64,000 nucleotides of DNA from Bacteroidales bacterium MB20-C3-3 (GCA_035609245.1 CP141202.1:1984001-2048000); one strand, 5' to 3'; numbered from the stretch's first letter, positions 8,373-17,886 are shown. Numbers and translations: made by a program. The notes: generated by a model not told the origin, from the letters alone.

Positions 8373-10193
8373 ATGAATACTTATACCGAGAACGAAATCA
8401 AAACCCTTGAGTGGAATGAACACATAAGGCGCAGACCAGGAATGTACATAGGAAAGCTTGGAGATGGCTCCTCGCCGGACGATGGTATTTATGTTCTTCT
8501 CAAGGAGGTGATGGATAACTCTGTAGATGAGTATGCTATGGGTTACGGAAAACAGATTGTAATCTCAATAAGTGACAAGGTAGTTACAGTAAGAGATTAT
8601 GGCCGCGGAATCCCGTTGGATTCCCTGATTGTTGCCGCCAGTAAAATGAATACAGGAGCCAAATACGACAACAAAGCCTTTAAAAAATCTGTGGGTCTTA
8701 ACGGAGTGGGTATAAAAGCAGTTAATGCACTCTCTATTGACTTTAAAATTCAGTCATACAGAGACGGAGAGTCTCAGATGGCAAGATTCAGCAAAGGGAT
8801 TCTTACAGAGCAGGAGAGGGTGCTTACCTCAGAAAAAAACGGGACTCTTGTAACCTTTCTTGCAGACGAGGAGCTGTTTGGGAATTACATATTCAACTAT
8901 GAGTTCATTGAGACAATGCTCAGGAACTACTCCTACCTTAACAGCGGTCTGCTTATTAAATTTGACGGTAAGGAGTTTATTTCAAAGAACGGACTACTGG
9001 ACCTGCTAAATGAGACACTTGTAAAGGAGCCTCTCTATCCCCCCATCTATCTTAAAGGGGATGATATTGAGATAGCGATAACCCATGGAAACGATTACGG
9101 AGAGGGTATTTCATCATTTGTTAACGGCCAGTTTACCACACAAGGTGGTACCCATCTTTCGGCCTTCAGAGAGGCGGTATCCAAGACAATAAAAGATTTT
9201 TACAAGAGAGATTTTGATCCTGCCGATGTCCGTCAGGGTATGATAGCTGCAGTAAGTATAAAGGTGCAGGATCCGGTATTTGAATCACAGACAAAGACAA
9301 AGCTGGGCTCCAAAGAGATGGGTCCCGGAGGGGTAACTGTAAGGAACTTTATCGGGGACTTTCTTAAAGAGAAGCTGGATAACTACCTTCACCGCCATCC
9401 GGATACGGCTGATGCCATACTTAAAAAGATTCTGGACTCAGAGAAGGAGAGAAAAGCAATCTCAGGCATACAGAAATTGGCTAGAGAGCGGGCCAAAAAG
9501 GCAAACCTGCACAACCGCAAGCTCAGGGACTGCAGAATCCATTATACAGACAAACACGAAAGATCACTGGAGAGTACCCTTTTTATTACAGAGGGGGACT
9601 CGGCATCCGGATCAATTACTAAAAGCAGGGATGTTATGACCCAGGCTGTCTTTTCACTAAGGGGCAAACCTCAAAACTCATACGGTCTCTCTAAAAAGAT
9701 TGTCTATGAAAACGAAGAGTTTAACCTCCTCCAGGCCGCACTTAACATAGAGGATGATATAGAAAACCTCAGATATAATAAAATAGTGATGGCCACAGAT
9801 GCCGATGTGGACGGTATGCACATCAGAATGCTTCTTCTTGCATTCTTCCTTCAGTTCTTCCCTGATCTTGTAAGGCAGGGACACCTTTATATACTGCAGA
9901 CACCTCTCTTCCGTGTCAGAAATAAAAAGGAGACAACCTACTGTTATTCAGACGAAGAGCGTGAAAAGGCTATTAAAAAACTCGGCCCCAATCCCGAGAT
10001 AACCAGATTCAAAGGACTTGGAGAGATCTCCCCGGACGAATTCCGCAACTTCATAGGTGAGACCATCCGCCTGGATCGTGTTCGCCTGGGCAACGATGAC
10101 AATATTCCGGAACTTCTCGAGTTCTATATGGGCAAAAATACCCCCGACAGACAGAACTTTGTCAGAGCAAATCTTAGGAATGAGGTGGTGTAG
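8373..10193 (+). CDS. parE: DNA topoisomerase IV subunit B (type IIA, ParE/GyrB family)
   Basis: 606 residues. The GHKL ATPase domain shows [17 protein letters not shown] (18-34), DNSVDE with the catalytic Glu region, [11 protein letters not shown] and [14 protein letters not shown]. The transducer region follows, then a TOPRIM domain with [10 protein letters not shown] (metal-binding Glu) and [12 protein letters not shown] (DxD), ending in the C-terminal GyrB-type segment with RFKGLGEI. The short length and the [16 protein letters not shown] segment resemble Bacteroidetes ParE rather than GyrB. Partnered with ParC it decatenates replicated chromosomes; no parC is in the window. Its last 20 bases overlap the end of the convergent AraC-type gene. 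Confidence 0.85.
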   Translation: MNTYTENEIKTLEWNEHIRRRPGMYIGKLGDGSSPDDGIYVLLKEVMDNSVDEYAMGYGKQIVISISDKVVTVRDYGRGIPLDSLIVAASKMNTGAKYDNKAFKKSVGLNGVGIKAVNALSIDFKIQSYRDGESQMARFSKGILTEQERVLTSEKNGTLVTFLADEELFGNYIFNYEFIETMLRNYSYLNSGLLIKFDGKEFISKNGLLDLLNETLVKEPLYPPIYLKGDDIEIAITHGNDYGEGISSFVNGQFTTQGGTHLSAFREAVSKTIKDFYKRDFDPADVRQGMIAAVSIKVQDPVFESQTKTKLGSKEMGPGGVTVRNFIGDFLKEKLDNYLHRHPDTADAILKKILDSEKERKAISGIQKLARERAKKANLHNRKLRDCRIHYTDKHERSLESTLFITEGDSASGSITKSRDVMTQAVFSLRGKPQNSYGLSKKIVYENEEFNLLQAALNIEDDIENLRYNKIVMATDADVDGMHIRMLLLAFFLQFFPDLVRQGHLYILQTPLFRVRNKKETTYCYSDEEREKAIKKLGPNPEITRFKGLGEISPDEFRNFIGETIRLDRVRLGNDDNIPELLEFYMGKNTPDRQNFVRANLRNEVV

Positions 10194-10653
10194 CCAGTAT
10201 CTCTCTTTTGTATTGAGAGGGGTTCATCCCATATTTTGCAGAGAAACACTTTGCAAAAGACCTTGGATTTGGAAATCCTGCCAACTCAGAGATCTCTGCA
10301 ATACTTTTACTATCGCTTACTGAAGAATCAATTAGCTTTTTTGCATACTTAAGCCTGTAATTATTAATATAATTTACATAGCTTGTCCTCTTTAACTGGA
10401 AGCATCTGGATAGATAAGTCCTGTTTGTTCCGGCCCTTCTTGCAAGGAGGTTTATTGAGAGTTGTGAAGATCGGAACAACTCCTCTCTCTCCAGCAGAGC
10501 CTCAACTCTTGAAAGTATTTCATCGGCATTAAATAGGGAGGAGGGAATCTCTTTTTTGTTCCCAACATCCATTAAACCAAATAAAAAGAGAACCCTCCTC
10601 GAAAATTTTTCTGCAGAAATTTTAAATCTTCTCATCCTGCAAAGACTCATCAT
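10174..10653 (-). CDS. Short AraC-family DNA-binding protein
   Basis: 159 residues, almost only a C-terminal AraC/XylS helix-turn-helix module. [22 protein letters not shown] is the first helix-turn-helix and [33 protein letters not shown] the second, ending in the family signature. The first 60 residues resemble no ligand-binding domain. The start overlaps the end of the membrane-bound AraC gene upstream by 32 bases; an internal Met at residue 7 (10635) is an alternative. Its 3' end overlaps parE tail to tail. Co-transcription with its neighbour and proximity to the hydrogenase genes suggest a joint regulatory role, but targets are unknown. Confidence 0.72.
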   Translation of the reverse strand: MMSLCRMRRFKISAEKFSRRVLFLFGLMDVGNKKEIPSSLFNADEILSRVEALLEREELFRSSQLSINLLARRAGTNRTYLSRCFQLKRTSYVNYINNYRLKYAKKLIDSSVSDSKSIAEISELAGFPNPRSFAKCFSAKYGMNPSQYKREILATPPHS

Positions 10654-11779
10654 CTTTGTTTAGATTTTTTGCATTCTTTTTACACCACTCTGCAGGAGAA
10701 TCCCCTTTATTCAACCTGAAGGCTACTGCAAAAGTTGCCATACAGCCAAAACCTGCCTTGTCACAAAGCTCTTTCATGCTTATTTTACTGTCCTCCATAA
10801 GGAGGCGATCAACCTCTTTCATCCTGTATGTATTTACATACTGATTAAAATTGACACCCATATTATCGTTAATTATCTTTGATAGATAGGTTTTGTTTGT
10901 GTAGAGCTTTGTTGCAACATCTTTGATTGATAATTTCTTGTTAAGATATGGCTTTCCTGTCTCAAAATACTGCTCAAGTCTCTCCTTAATCTGGTTATAC
11001 CTGTAATCCTCTATCCGCTCAGAATTTTCTGCCACTATCTGGTTAACCCTATCCTCTCCCTTATCGTACAGTGGTGCTAAAACCAAGTCCTCTTGTGACA
11101 TTCTGTATGCTGCCGTTGCGGAAAGTATAGTGAATGTTAAAAGAGATGGGAACATCAGAGAATTTGATGCGGTAAACAAAATATTAACCAGTGAAATTAA
11201 AAATATGGTCACTCCGGTAATAAAAAGAGTGAAACGCAGCAATTCGCATCTGACCGCAAATGGATCTTTCATTAATTTTTTGATATGAATACAATAGCTG
11301 CAAGTGAATCCAGTTACTCTGAAGATTAGATAAACCAATACTGAAACACCGGACAGCAGTATAACAATAAAAGGTATTTGTGACCCGGTATGAATAAGAA
11401 CAGAGGTGGAAATGTTTATTATTGACAGCGGAATAAGGGTATAAAAGATCTCTTTTGCCGCAAAAATTCTCCTGCCTGTTACCGAATACAGATATAATAC
11501 AAGAGGGTAAACAAGCTGAGTAATTAACATAATACTCGAAAAATCGTACAGAGCATCCTCACTCTTATTTATATCCAGGATCTGTCTAAGGATGAGAACA
11601 ACTGCATTTGCTAAAAATGAAACAGCAATAAGTTTTCTTCTGTCGTCGCCCCTCTCCCTCTTAATTTTATATAACTGAGTATGGAAAATTAGAAAAATAC
11701 CTATCGTCAAAAAGACGATTAAGGAGAAGAATTCAAATGATGTGTTGAAAAATCCGGTTAAATTGTTTATTGTATTCAT
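10622..11779 (-). CDS. Membrane-anchored AraC-family transcription regulator
   Basis: 385 residues. About seven hydrophobic helices occupy residues 15-230, followed by a linker and an AraC helix-turn-helix domain at about 265-370 (LSIKDVATKLYTNKTYLSKIINDNMGVNFNQYV, then ISMKELCDKAGFGCMATFAVAFR). This architecture, an integral-membrane N-terminus joined to an AraC domain, is common in Bacteroidetes and is thought to sense an envelope or small-molecule signal; the signal here is unknown. The ATG at 11779 sits behind a TAAATTTG promoter and overlaps the next AraC gene at its 3' end. It is divergent from the [FeFe] hydrogenase gene at 12057. Confidence 0.82.
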   Translation of the reverse strand: MNTINNLTGFFNTSFEFFSLIVFLTIGIFLIFHTQLYKIKRERGDDRRKLIAVSFLANAVVLILRQILDINKSEDALYDFSSIMLITQLVYPLVLYLYSVTGRRIFAAKEIFYTLIPLSIINISTSVLIHTGSQIPFIVILLSGVSVLVYLIFRVTGFTCSYCIHIKKLMKDPFAVRCELLRFTLFITGVTIFLISLVNILFTASNSLMFPSLLTFTILSATAAYRMSQEDLVLAPLYDKGEDRVNQIVAENSERIEDYRYNQIKERLEQYFETGKPYLNKKLSIKDVATKLYTNKTYLSKIINDNMGVNFNQYVNTYRMKEVDRLLMEDSKISMKELCDKAGFGCMATFAVAFRLNKGDSPAEWCKKNAKNLNKDDESLQDEKI

Positions 11780-11798
11780 ATATAGTAGTTTATGTTTT

Positions 11799-11828
11799 CA
11801 AATTTACAAAAGGATTTGAAATCACAAA
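11799..11828 (-). promoter_or_regulatory. Promoter for the membrane AraC regulator
   Basis: Read on the minus strand: TTTG (11825-11828), an 18-base spacer and TAAATTTG (11799-11806), with the ATG 20 bases further on. It is close to the Bacteroidetes consensus and faces away from the hydrogenase gene. Confidence 0.5.
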
Positions 11829-12028
11829 ATTTTAAACACCTTAAATTGAATAATTTATACGATTTTAGAAAAAATATATATACATCATCCGCTTTTTGAT
11901 GCAAAATGGTGTAATTGATGCATTATCAGACTATAGCAAATATGTTCACCCGCAATTTATTTTACGCCACAGCGAGGGGGATGCTTAAAAATTTTAATAT
12001 TTTTATTACAAATCATAACTTCTTTACC

Positions 12029-12036
12029 TACATTTG
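12029..12036 (+). promoter_or_regulatory. -7 box (TACATTTG) for the hydrogenase operon
   Basis: TACATTTG matches TAnnTTTG and ends 20 bases before the ATG at 12057. The 19-20 bases upstream show no TTG, so the -33 element is weak, which would suit an activator-dependent promoter. The GATGCA pair about 120-140 bases upstream of the ATG (direct repeat 13 bases apart, near 11900-11922) could be a regulator site; this is speculative. Confidence 0.4.
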
Positions 12037-12056
12037 CGGCCGAAAATTCAATAGAT

Positions 12057-13472
12057 ATGTACCATCAGGCAACAGAAATACGAAGAGAGTTATTGTGGAG
12101 AGTTTGCGAATTGAGTTTCAGCGGAAAGCTGGAGGAGGAGATAGACAGAATACCGCTAATAATGCGGCCAAGAATTACAGAGTTAAGTCGTTGTTGTGTC
12201 CATAAGGACAGGGCGGTGATTAAATACAGGGTGATGACCATACTGGGCTTTAATGTAACAGACGAGACAGATGAACTTACCAGGCTCAGCGAATACGCTA
12301 AGATGTCAGGCGAGCGCAAGGATTTTACAGATGTAATGCTCACAGTAGTAGATGAGGCCTGCAGCTCCTGCGTTAAACAGAACTATACAGTAACAAACCT
12401 GTGCAAGGCTTGTGTGGGTCATCCCTGCACTTACGCATGCAATAAAGGTGCTGTAAAGATTAATGGGCACGCAGTAATAGACCCGGCTCTCTGCGTAAAC
12501 TGCGGAAGATGTTTGGTAGCTTGTCCCTTCCACGCAATCGTATATACACCCGTCCCCTGTGAAGAGGCCTGCCCGGTTGGAGCAATTTCAAAGAACGAGA
12601 GGGGGGTTGAAGTTATTGACTGGAGTAAATGTGTGTTCTGCGGGAAGTGTAAAGAGGCCTGCTCATTTGGAGCCATTATGGAGAAGACATACCTTGTTCA
12701 GATTGCACAGGAGATGAAAGATCCCACAAGGAAACTAGTTGCAATGGTTGCCCCGGCCCTTGCCGGCCAGTACGATCAGCCCTACGGGAAGATACTGGCA
12801 GCTGTGAAGGCCAGCGGATTTGACGAGGTTGTTGAGGTTGCAATGGGAGCAAATGTTACCTCCAGGAACGAGGCCGATGAGTGGGAGGAGCGTGTAAAGG
12901 AGGGTGGAGCCCCTTTTATGACAACATCCTGTTGTCCATCATATAAAGCGTGGGCTGAGAAAAATCTTCCGGATCTTTTGCCGTATATTTCTCACACAAG
13001 AACCCCCGCCTCTTACACAGCAGAGCTTGTAAAAAAATCACAGCCTGATTCTGTAACGGTATTCATAAGCCCCTGTATAGCAAAGAGGGTGGAGGGTTTC
13101 TACGATTTAAATGTTGACTATGTTATCACATTTGAGGAGCTGGATGCAATTATAAAGGCAAGGGGTATTGATATCGCCTCCTGTGAACCTCTTGAGCTAT
13201 CTGCAGAAATTGAGAAAAGTGGCCGCTATTATGCAAAAACAGGCGGAGTGGCAGCATCGGTGGCACAGTATCTGCATGATTCCGGGTCATACAAACCAAT
13301 GGTCATAAACGGACTTGACAAAGAGTCTGTGAAGTTCCTGAGGGGTATTGTGCAGAGTGGCAAGACTGATGCAAATATGATTGAGGTTATGATGTGCCAG
13401 GGGGGATGTGTGAACGGATGCAGCACTATATCGGATTATAAAGCGGCCACAAGAAGGCTCGGTAAAATATAG
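12057..13472 (+). CDS. Monomeric [FeFe] hydrogenase, group B-like
   Basis: 471 residues. The N-terminal part holds an unusual Cys cluster (CSSC, then LCKACVGHPC) and two 4Fe-4S ferredoxin motifs (CVNCGRCLVACP and CVFCGKCKEACS). The C-terminal H-cluster domain shows all three signatures: TSCCPS (about 288), SPCIAKR (about 337) and MMCQGGCVNGC (about 443). The L1 form TSCCPS and the Cys-rich N-terminus fit the group B enzymes common in Bacteroidales, which evolve H2 with ferredoxin-like donors in the cytosol. Maturases HydE, HydF and HydG are not in the window. The start gives the usual family N-terminus (IRRELLWRV...GKLEEEIDRIP). It is five bases from the next gene. Confidence 0.88.
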   Translation: MYHQATEIRRELLWRVCELSFSGKLEEEIDRIPLIMRPRITELSRCCVHKDRAVIKYRVMTILGFNVTDETDELTRLSEYAKMSGERKDFTDVMLTVVDEACSSCVKQNYTVTNLCKACVGHPCTYACNKGAVKINGHAVIDPALCVNCGRCLVACPFHAIVYTPVPCEEACPVGAISKNERGVEVIDWSKCVFCGKCKEACSFGAIMEKTYLVQIAQEMKDPTRKLVAMVAPALAGQYDQPYGKILAAVKASGFDEVVEVAMGANVTSRNEADEWEERVKEGGAPFMTTSCCPSYKAWAEKNLPDLLPYISHTRTPASYTAELVKKSQPDSVTVFISPCIAKRVEGFYDLNVDYVITFEELDAIIKARGIDIASCEPLELSAEIEKSGRYYAKTGGVAASVAQYLHDSGSYKPMVINGLDKESVKFLRGIVQSGKTDANMIEVMMCQGGCVNGCSTISDYKAATRRLGKI

Positions 13473-13477
13473 AAGTT

Positions 13478-15196
13478 ATGAAACGGGATCTTGTAATTTA
13501 CACTGAGAAGATTAACTGCCAGGATTGTTACAAATGCATCAAGGTATGTCCCGTAAAATCAATTAAGGTAGAGGACTTTAGCGCCTCAGTCATAAATGAT
13601 ACCTGCATCTATTGCGGTCAGTGCATAAACGCCTGCCCGGCCGGTGCAAAAAAATACAGAGAGGAGCTGGATACGGTCAGGGATTGGCTCAATCACGGTT
13701 ATGATGTTATTGCCTGTCTGGCTCCCTCTTTTGTTTCTGATTTTGACAATGTAACATTTGTCAATTTTATCAAGGCATTTCACGCAATGGGATTCACCGG
13801 GGTCTCAGAGACAGCACTTGGTGCCGATGTAGTTGCCAAAGCCACAGCTGCCCATCTTGATAAACAGGAGGGTGGCGTACTTCTTGCAACATGCTGTCCA
13901 TCAGTTGTGAACTACATTAAAATTTACTATCCGGAACTTGAAGGTCACCTTGCCCCTTTTGTTTCACCTATGATTGCCCACGCCAGGATGCTGAGAGCCT
14001 CCGGCAGAAGGGATTCAAAACTTGTCTTTATTGGCCCTTGTATTGCTAAAAAGCAGGAGGCCGATGTTTACGGGGATGAGATTGATGCCGTCCTCACATT
14101 TGATGAGTTCCGTGAACTGATGGATGCAGAGGGTGTAAACTTCTCGGATATGGAGAGGATAGAGCTTCCGGATGATTTTGTTATAGGAGCCTCTGAGAGA
14201 GCAGGACTCTTTCCAGTAGACAGCGGAATGATAAGCACGATGTGCGGAGAGATAAGACCCGTAGATCAGGGCTATATGAGTTTTTCAGGGATGAATTCAG
14301 TAATGGAGATATGCGGAGAGCTCTCATCCTGGAGTCCTGATAAAAGGGTATTTATTGAACTGATGGCCTGCGAGGGTGGCTGTATAAAGGGTCCCGCAAC
14401 TGCAAAGAACCCGGGTGTTGCAGCAAAGAGAAACAGACTGCTCAACGACTTTGATATCTTTAAACGATCAGGTCTGGCGCTGCCCTTAGTTTACAGCGAG
14501 ATTGACATCTCAAACAGTAAATACAAAATTCCATACAAAATTAATTGCCTTCACAGCGAAGAGGAGATTAAGGCGGTTCTGGTCTCTATGGGCAAACAGA
14601 ATAAATCGGATGAGCTTAACTGTTCCGGCTGCGGATATGATAATTGCAGAGCCTATGCACTTGCAATTCTTGAGGGTAAGGCAGAGAGGGAGATGTGCAT
14701 TTCCCAGATGAGGAGAGAGGCTCAAAACCAGGCATCCATACTACTTCGCAAAATGCCGTACGGAGTTGTGCTCGCAGATGAAAATCTCAGAATTGTTGAT
14801 GCAAATGATAAATTTATTGAGATGGGGGGCAGCGAGATACAGATGATATCAGAGGCTTTGGGAGGTTTGAGCGGTGCAGACCTGAAAAAGGTTATAACCT
14901 ACCATAAATACTTTGCTGCTGTACTCTCTTCCGGTGAAGAGAACCGGGAGTTTGACATAAGAGAGGATGGCCGCAATCTCTCACTTTCAATTATTTCAAT
15001 ACAGCCACACAAACTGGTTTGCGGAGTTATTCAGAACATGGATGACTCTCAGGTTATAAAGGATATAATTTCTGACAAGATAAAGGAGGTTATAAGACAT
15101 AATGCGGAATCTGTTCAGCGCATTGCATATATTCTTGGTGAAAGCGCCTCTTTTACGGAGAGTGTCCTTAATTCCGTTGTAGAGAAGAAGAGGTAA
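13478..15196 (+). CDS. Sensory-type [FeFe] hydrogenase homologue with PAS domain (HydS-like)
   Basis: 572 residues in the order: two 4Fe-4S motifs (CQDCYKCIKVCP, CIYCGQCINACP), an H-cluster domain with ATCCPS (about 138), GPCIAKKQE (about 186) and MACEGGCIKGP (about 295), a further Fe-S motif CSGCGYDNC...C (about 381-409), a PAS domain (about 420-530) and a short helical tail. H-cluster plus PAS without catalytic accessory parts is the plan of group C sensory hydrogenases, thought to detect H2 and signal onward. A phosphatase gene follows directly and a catalytic-type hydrogenase precedes it, supporting a sensing role. No kinase or DNA-binding output domain is present in the protein itself. 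Confidence 0.85.
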   Translation: MKRDLVIYTEKINCQDCYKCIKVCPVKSIKVEDFSASVINDTCIYCGQCINACPAGAKKYREELDTVRDWLNHGYDVIACLAPSFVSDFDNVTFVNFIKAFHAMGFTGVSETALGADVVAKATAAHLDKQEGGVLLATCCPSVVNYIKIYYPELEGHLAPFVSPMIAHARMLRASGRRDSKLVFIGPCIAKKQEADVYGDEIDAVLTFDEFRELMDAEGVNFSDMERIELPDDFVIGASERAGLFPVDSGMISTMCGEIRPVDQGYMSFSGMNSVMEICGELSSWSPDKRVFIELMACEGGCIKGPATAKNPGVAAKRNRLLNDFDIFKRSGLALPLVYSEIDISNSKYKIPYKINCLHSEEEIKAVLVSMGKQNKSDELNCSGCGYDNCRAYALAILEGKAEREMCISQMRREAQNQASILLRKMPYGVVLADENLRIVDANDKFIEMGGSEIQMISEALGGLSGADLKKVITYHKYFAAVLSSGEENREFDIREDGRNLSLSIISIQPHKLVCGVIQNMDDSQVIKDIISDKIKEVIRHNAESVQRIAYILGESASFTESVLNSVVEKKR

Positions 15197-15215
15197 CACA
15201 ATTAAAAGGCAGACT

Positions 15216-16418
15216 ATGTTTTTTGGTGAAGAGGAGGATCAGTTTTTCATTGAGATAGCCCACACACAGGAGTTTAAAAACGGAAATGTAGTGGGAGGCG
15301 ATACTTTTCTCTCAAAAAGCATCTCCGGCGGGGAGCGTTTTGGGGCGGTCCTCTCTGACGGATTGGGCAGCGGAATAAGGGCAAATGTTCTCAGCACCCT
15401 TACCGCCTCAATGGCGATGAACTATATGCTCCACAAAAGACCTCTCACAGAGTCCTTAAGTACTATACTGGACACTCTTCCGGAGGATGCCGGTGAAAAG
15501 ATAAGTTACGCCACCTGCTCAATGTTTGATATTGACAGAAACGGAGAAGCGCACATTGTAGAGTACGACAACCCTGACTACATCCTGCTTCGCGGAAACA
15601 GACACTTTGAGACCCGCAAAAAATCGGCAAAAATAAAGACCCGCCAGGGAATTCGCTCAATGCTGGAGAGCAGGGTTATGCTATTTAAGGGAGACAGACT
15701 TATATTCCTCAGCGACGGAGTTACCCAGAGCGGACTCGGCACAACTCAGTACCCCGCAGGATGGGAGAGAGCAGGAGTGATCTCCTTCCTTGAAGATTTT
15801 GTTACAAAACATCCCGAGGTCTCGGCAAAGGATCTCTCAAAAATAGTTATGCAGAAGGCTTTGCACAATGATCTCTTCATTTCCAGGGATGACATCACCT
15901 GCGCGGTTGTCTATTTGAGGGCACCAAGAAAAATGCTTATTTGCACAGGTCCCCCTTTTGACAAAGAGAGAGACAAAGAGATGGCTCAAATATTTGACAC
16001 CCATCCGGGCAAAAAAATTGTATGTGGCGGAACCACAGCACATATACTCTCAAGAGAGCTTGGGAGGAGGGTGACAGGTGATGGGAGGCAGCAGGTAAAG
16101 ACCACTCTTCCATCCACAGCAAGAATGGAGGGTGCAGACCTGGTCACAGAGGGTATTCTCACATTAGGACACCTTGCAGATCTCCTTCAGAACTGGAGGG
16201 AGGGGAGTAAACCGGAGGAGTCCCCCGCAGGAGATATACTTAAACTAATTTTACAGAACGATATTATTGACATTCTCATGGGTACCCGAATAAATGAGGC
16301 CCACTATGACCCCTCTCTCCCTGTAGAGATGGAGATCCGCAGAAATCTTGTTAGAAGACTAAAGGTGCTTCTTGAGGGTAGTAACTTTATGAAGAGGGTC
16401 AGAATAAAATATATCTAG
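15216..16418 (+). CDS. SpoIIE/PP2C-type Ser/Thr phosphatase
   Basis: 400 residues. The first 230 form a PPM/SpoIIE phosphatase domain: VVGGDTFL, GAVLSDGLGSG (metal-binding Asp), RLIFLSDGVTQSG and SRDDITCAVVYL carry the metal ligands. The last 170 residues (from about 235, ICTGPPFDKERD onward) are a second domain I do not recognise, with the glycine-rich stretch KKIVCGGTTAHILS. The gene starts 19 bases after the HydS-like gene. Phosphatases next to sensory [FeFe] hydrogenases are a recognised arrangement, so it is the likely output of H2 sensing. Substrate unknown; no anti-sigma factor pair is nearby. Confidence 0.8.
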   Translation: MFFGEEEDQFFIEIAHTQEFKNGNVVGGDTFLSKSISGGERFGAVLSDGLGSGIRANVLSTLTASMAMNYMLHKRPLTESLSTILDTLPEDAGEKISYATCSMFDIDRNGEAHIVEYDNPDYILLRGNRHFETRKKSAKIKTRQGIRSMLESRVMLFKGDRLIFLSDGVTQSGLGTTQYPAGWERAGVISFLEDFVTKHPEVSAKDLSKIVMQKALHNDLFISRDDITCAVVYLRAPRKMLICTGPPFDKERDKEMAQIFDTHPGKKIVCGGTTAHILSRELGRRVTGDGRQQVKTTLPSTARMEGADLVTEGILTLGHLADLLQNWREGSKPEESPAGDILKLILQNDIIDILMGTRINEAHYDPSLPVEMEIRRNLVRRLKVLLEGSNFMKRVRIKYI

Positions 16419-16439
16419 TATCTTTATAAAAACATTTTT

Positions 16440-17312
16440 ATGAAAAGATACTGCCTCTTTGCCACCATTCTCTTCATTACATTACAAACAGAGGCGCAGG
16501 AAAAAATCTGCCACTCAACAGACCTCCTCAGTGAATGGACATTTACCCGCGGCATTGAAGGGCCTGCTGTTGATACAGCCGGAAACCTCTACGCAGTAAA
16601 CTTTGCCCGGCAGGGGACTATTGGTGTGGTTACACCTGATGGTACAGCCTCCCTCTTTGTCGTACTCCCTGACGGCTCTGTGGGAAACGGAATCAGGTTT
16701 GACAAGAGCGGATTTATGTACATTGCCGATTATCCCCGCCACAATATATTAAAGGTAGACCCTTCGACAAAAGAGATATCTGTATTTGCCCACGAACCGG
16801 CGATGAATCAGCCCAACGATATTGCTATCTCTCCTGTTTCCGAGATCTTATATGCCAGCGACCCCGCCTGGAGAGATTCCACAGGAAAGTTATGGATGAT
16901 AGACAGAGCAGGAAAAGTAACACTGCTGGAGGAGAATATGGGTACAACCAACGGTATAGAGGTTAGCCCAGACGGAAAGAGGCTTTATGTAAATGAGTCA
17001 ATACAGAGAGTTGTCTGGGTTTATAAGATTCGCAAAGACGGAACAATTGGCAATAAAAAAATATTTAAAAAATTTCCTGACTACGGAATGGATGGTATGA
17101 GGTGCGATTCAAAGGGAAATCTTTACATAACCAGACACGGGAAGGGTACTGTGGCCCTCTTTTCACCACGCGGAAAATTGATTAAAGAGTTTATTCTCAA
17201 AGGTAAACTCTGCTCAAATATTGTCCTCTCAAGGGATGAAAAGCTGGCATTTATAACTATGGCAGACCGGGGAATGTTTGAAATAATTGAAATAAAATCT
17301 TCCATCAAGTAA
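16440..17312 (+). CDS. Secreted SMP-30/gluconolactonase-like beta-propeller protein
   Basis: 290 residues with an N-terminal signal peptide ending near residue 19 (QTEAQE). The body shows repeated propeller blades of the SMP-30/LRE type: GIEGPAVDTAGNLYAVN, GIRFDKSGFMYIADY, NQPNDIAISPVSEILYASD, TTNGIEVSPDGKRLYVNES and GMDGMRCDSKGNLYITRH. Asn and Asp in the NGI/NDI turns would form the metal site. Family members hydrolyse lactones of sugars or act on similar esters; the substrate cannot be predicted. It starts 21 bases after the phosphatase gene and could be read through from that operon, though a functional link is not obvious. Confidence 0.8.
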   Translation: MKRYCLFATILFITLQTEAQEKICHSTDLLSEWTFTRGIEGPAVDTAGNLYAVNFARQGTIGVVTPDGTASLFVVLPDGSVGNGIRFDKSGFMYIADYPRHNILKVDPSTKEISVFAHEPAMNQPNDIAISPVSEILYASDPAWRDSTGKLWMIDRAGKVTLLEENMGTTNGIEVSPDGKRLYVNESIQRVVWVYKIRKDGTIGNKKIFKKFPDYGMDGMRCDSKGNLYITRHGKGTVALFSPRGKLIKEFILKGKLCSNIVLSRDEKLAFITMADRGMFEIIEIKSSIK

Positions 17313-17318
17313 AGAAAG

Positions 17319-17364
17319 TTTACAAAGTGTAAAAAAATAATTTACAAAATGCTTGTTTTGTAAA
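17319..17364 (+). promoter_or_regulatory. Two TTTACA/TGTAAA dyads before the first DUF4402 gene
   Basis: TTTACA-AAG-TGTAAA lies at 17319-17333. A second dyad with 9-base arms, TTTACAAAA-N6-TTTTGTAAA, lies at 17341-17364 and overlaps the -33 element of the promoter. Similar TTTACA-N4-TGTAAA dyads occur upstream of the other DUF4402 units. The second dyad is followed by a T-rich stretch and might also act as terminator of the SMP-30 gene. Confidence 0.5.
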
Positions 17365-17383
17365 ATTTCTTTTTTTAAATTTG
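17353..17383 (+). promoter_or_regulatory. Promoter of the first DUF4402 gene
   Basis: TTG (17353-17355), a 20-base spacer and TAAATTTG (17376-17383) match the phylum consensus. Transcription from about 17390 leaves a leader of roughly 14 bases before the ATG at 17404, which argues against the longer reading frame that begins inside this promoter. Confidence 0.6.
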
Positions 17384-17403
17384 CTCTCAGAAACAAGGGA
17401 GCA

Positions 17404-17820
17404 ATGAAAACAAATCTTAAAATAAAATTCCTGACAGCCCTCTCGGCAGCGATGCTTCTCTCTTTGGCTGCTATCTCTCAGGTTAAGGTTACCGGTCATG
17501 TTTTCGCAGAAGTTGTTGAATCAGTAAGCGCAAAATCAAACGCCGTTACAAATCTCACAGCCAATGTTACCTCAGCAGGTGCAAACGATAATCTTAATCT
17601 TGGTTCAGTTACCCTTTCAACCGGATCACACCTCTCTTATAATGTAATGATGACAAACGCCAATCTTTCCGACTCCAGAGGCGAAAAAATAGATATGGAA
17701 ATTTACTCAGCAGGCAGCTCCCGTTCAACCGTAGAAATTAAAGGAAAAGCAATATTAGCAGACAACCAGCAGAGCGGCCTTTACAAAGGTTCATATACAA
17801 TGGTTTTTGCATATAATTAA
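17404..17820 (+). CDS. Secreted DUF4402-like pilin-type subunit (divergent)
   Basis: 138 residues from the ATG chosen by promoter position. A signal peptide (about 1-24, cleavage after AAISQ) precedes an all-beta domain with NLNLGSVTLSTGSHLSYNVMM, an IEIYSAG-like mid strand and the terminal SGLYKGSYTMVFAYN. The last part matches the DUF4402 pattern of a G-Y-x-G-x-Y/F strand ending in YN. It lacks the usual long central region of its neighbours, so it is the most divergent subunit. It stands alone before a strong terminator, 820 bases ahead of the tandem subunits, and has its own promoter. The family is related to spore-coat-U-type fimbrial subunits. Confidence 0.68.
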   Translation: MKTNLKIKFLTALSAAMLLSLAAISQVKVTGHVFAEVVESVSAKSNAVTNLTANVTSAGANDNLNLGSVTLSTGSHLSYNVMMTNANLSDSRGEKIDMEIYSAGSSRSTVEIKGKAILADNQQSGLYKGSYTMVFAYN

Positions 17821-17856
17821 ATATCAGAAGCAAGTTAGTTTTTTATCAACCACTCG

Positions 17857-17886
17857 AGGCTGGCCAAATGGGTTAGCCTTTTTTTT
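17857..17886 (+). terminator. Rho-independent terminator
   Basis: A nine-base-pair stem (AGGCTGGCC with GGGTTAGCCT-type 3' arm, two G-T pairs, loop about AAATG) at 17857-17879 is followed by eight T residues. It ends the transcript of the first DUF4402 gene. Confidence 0.85.
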
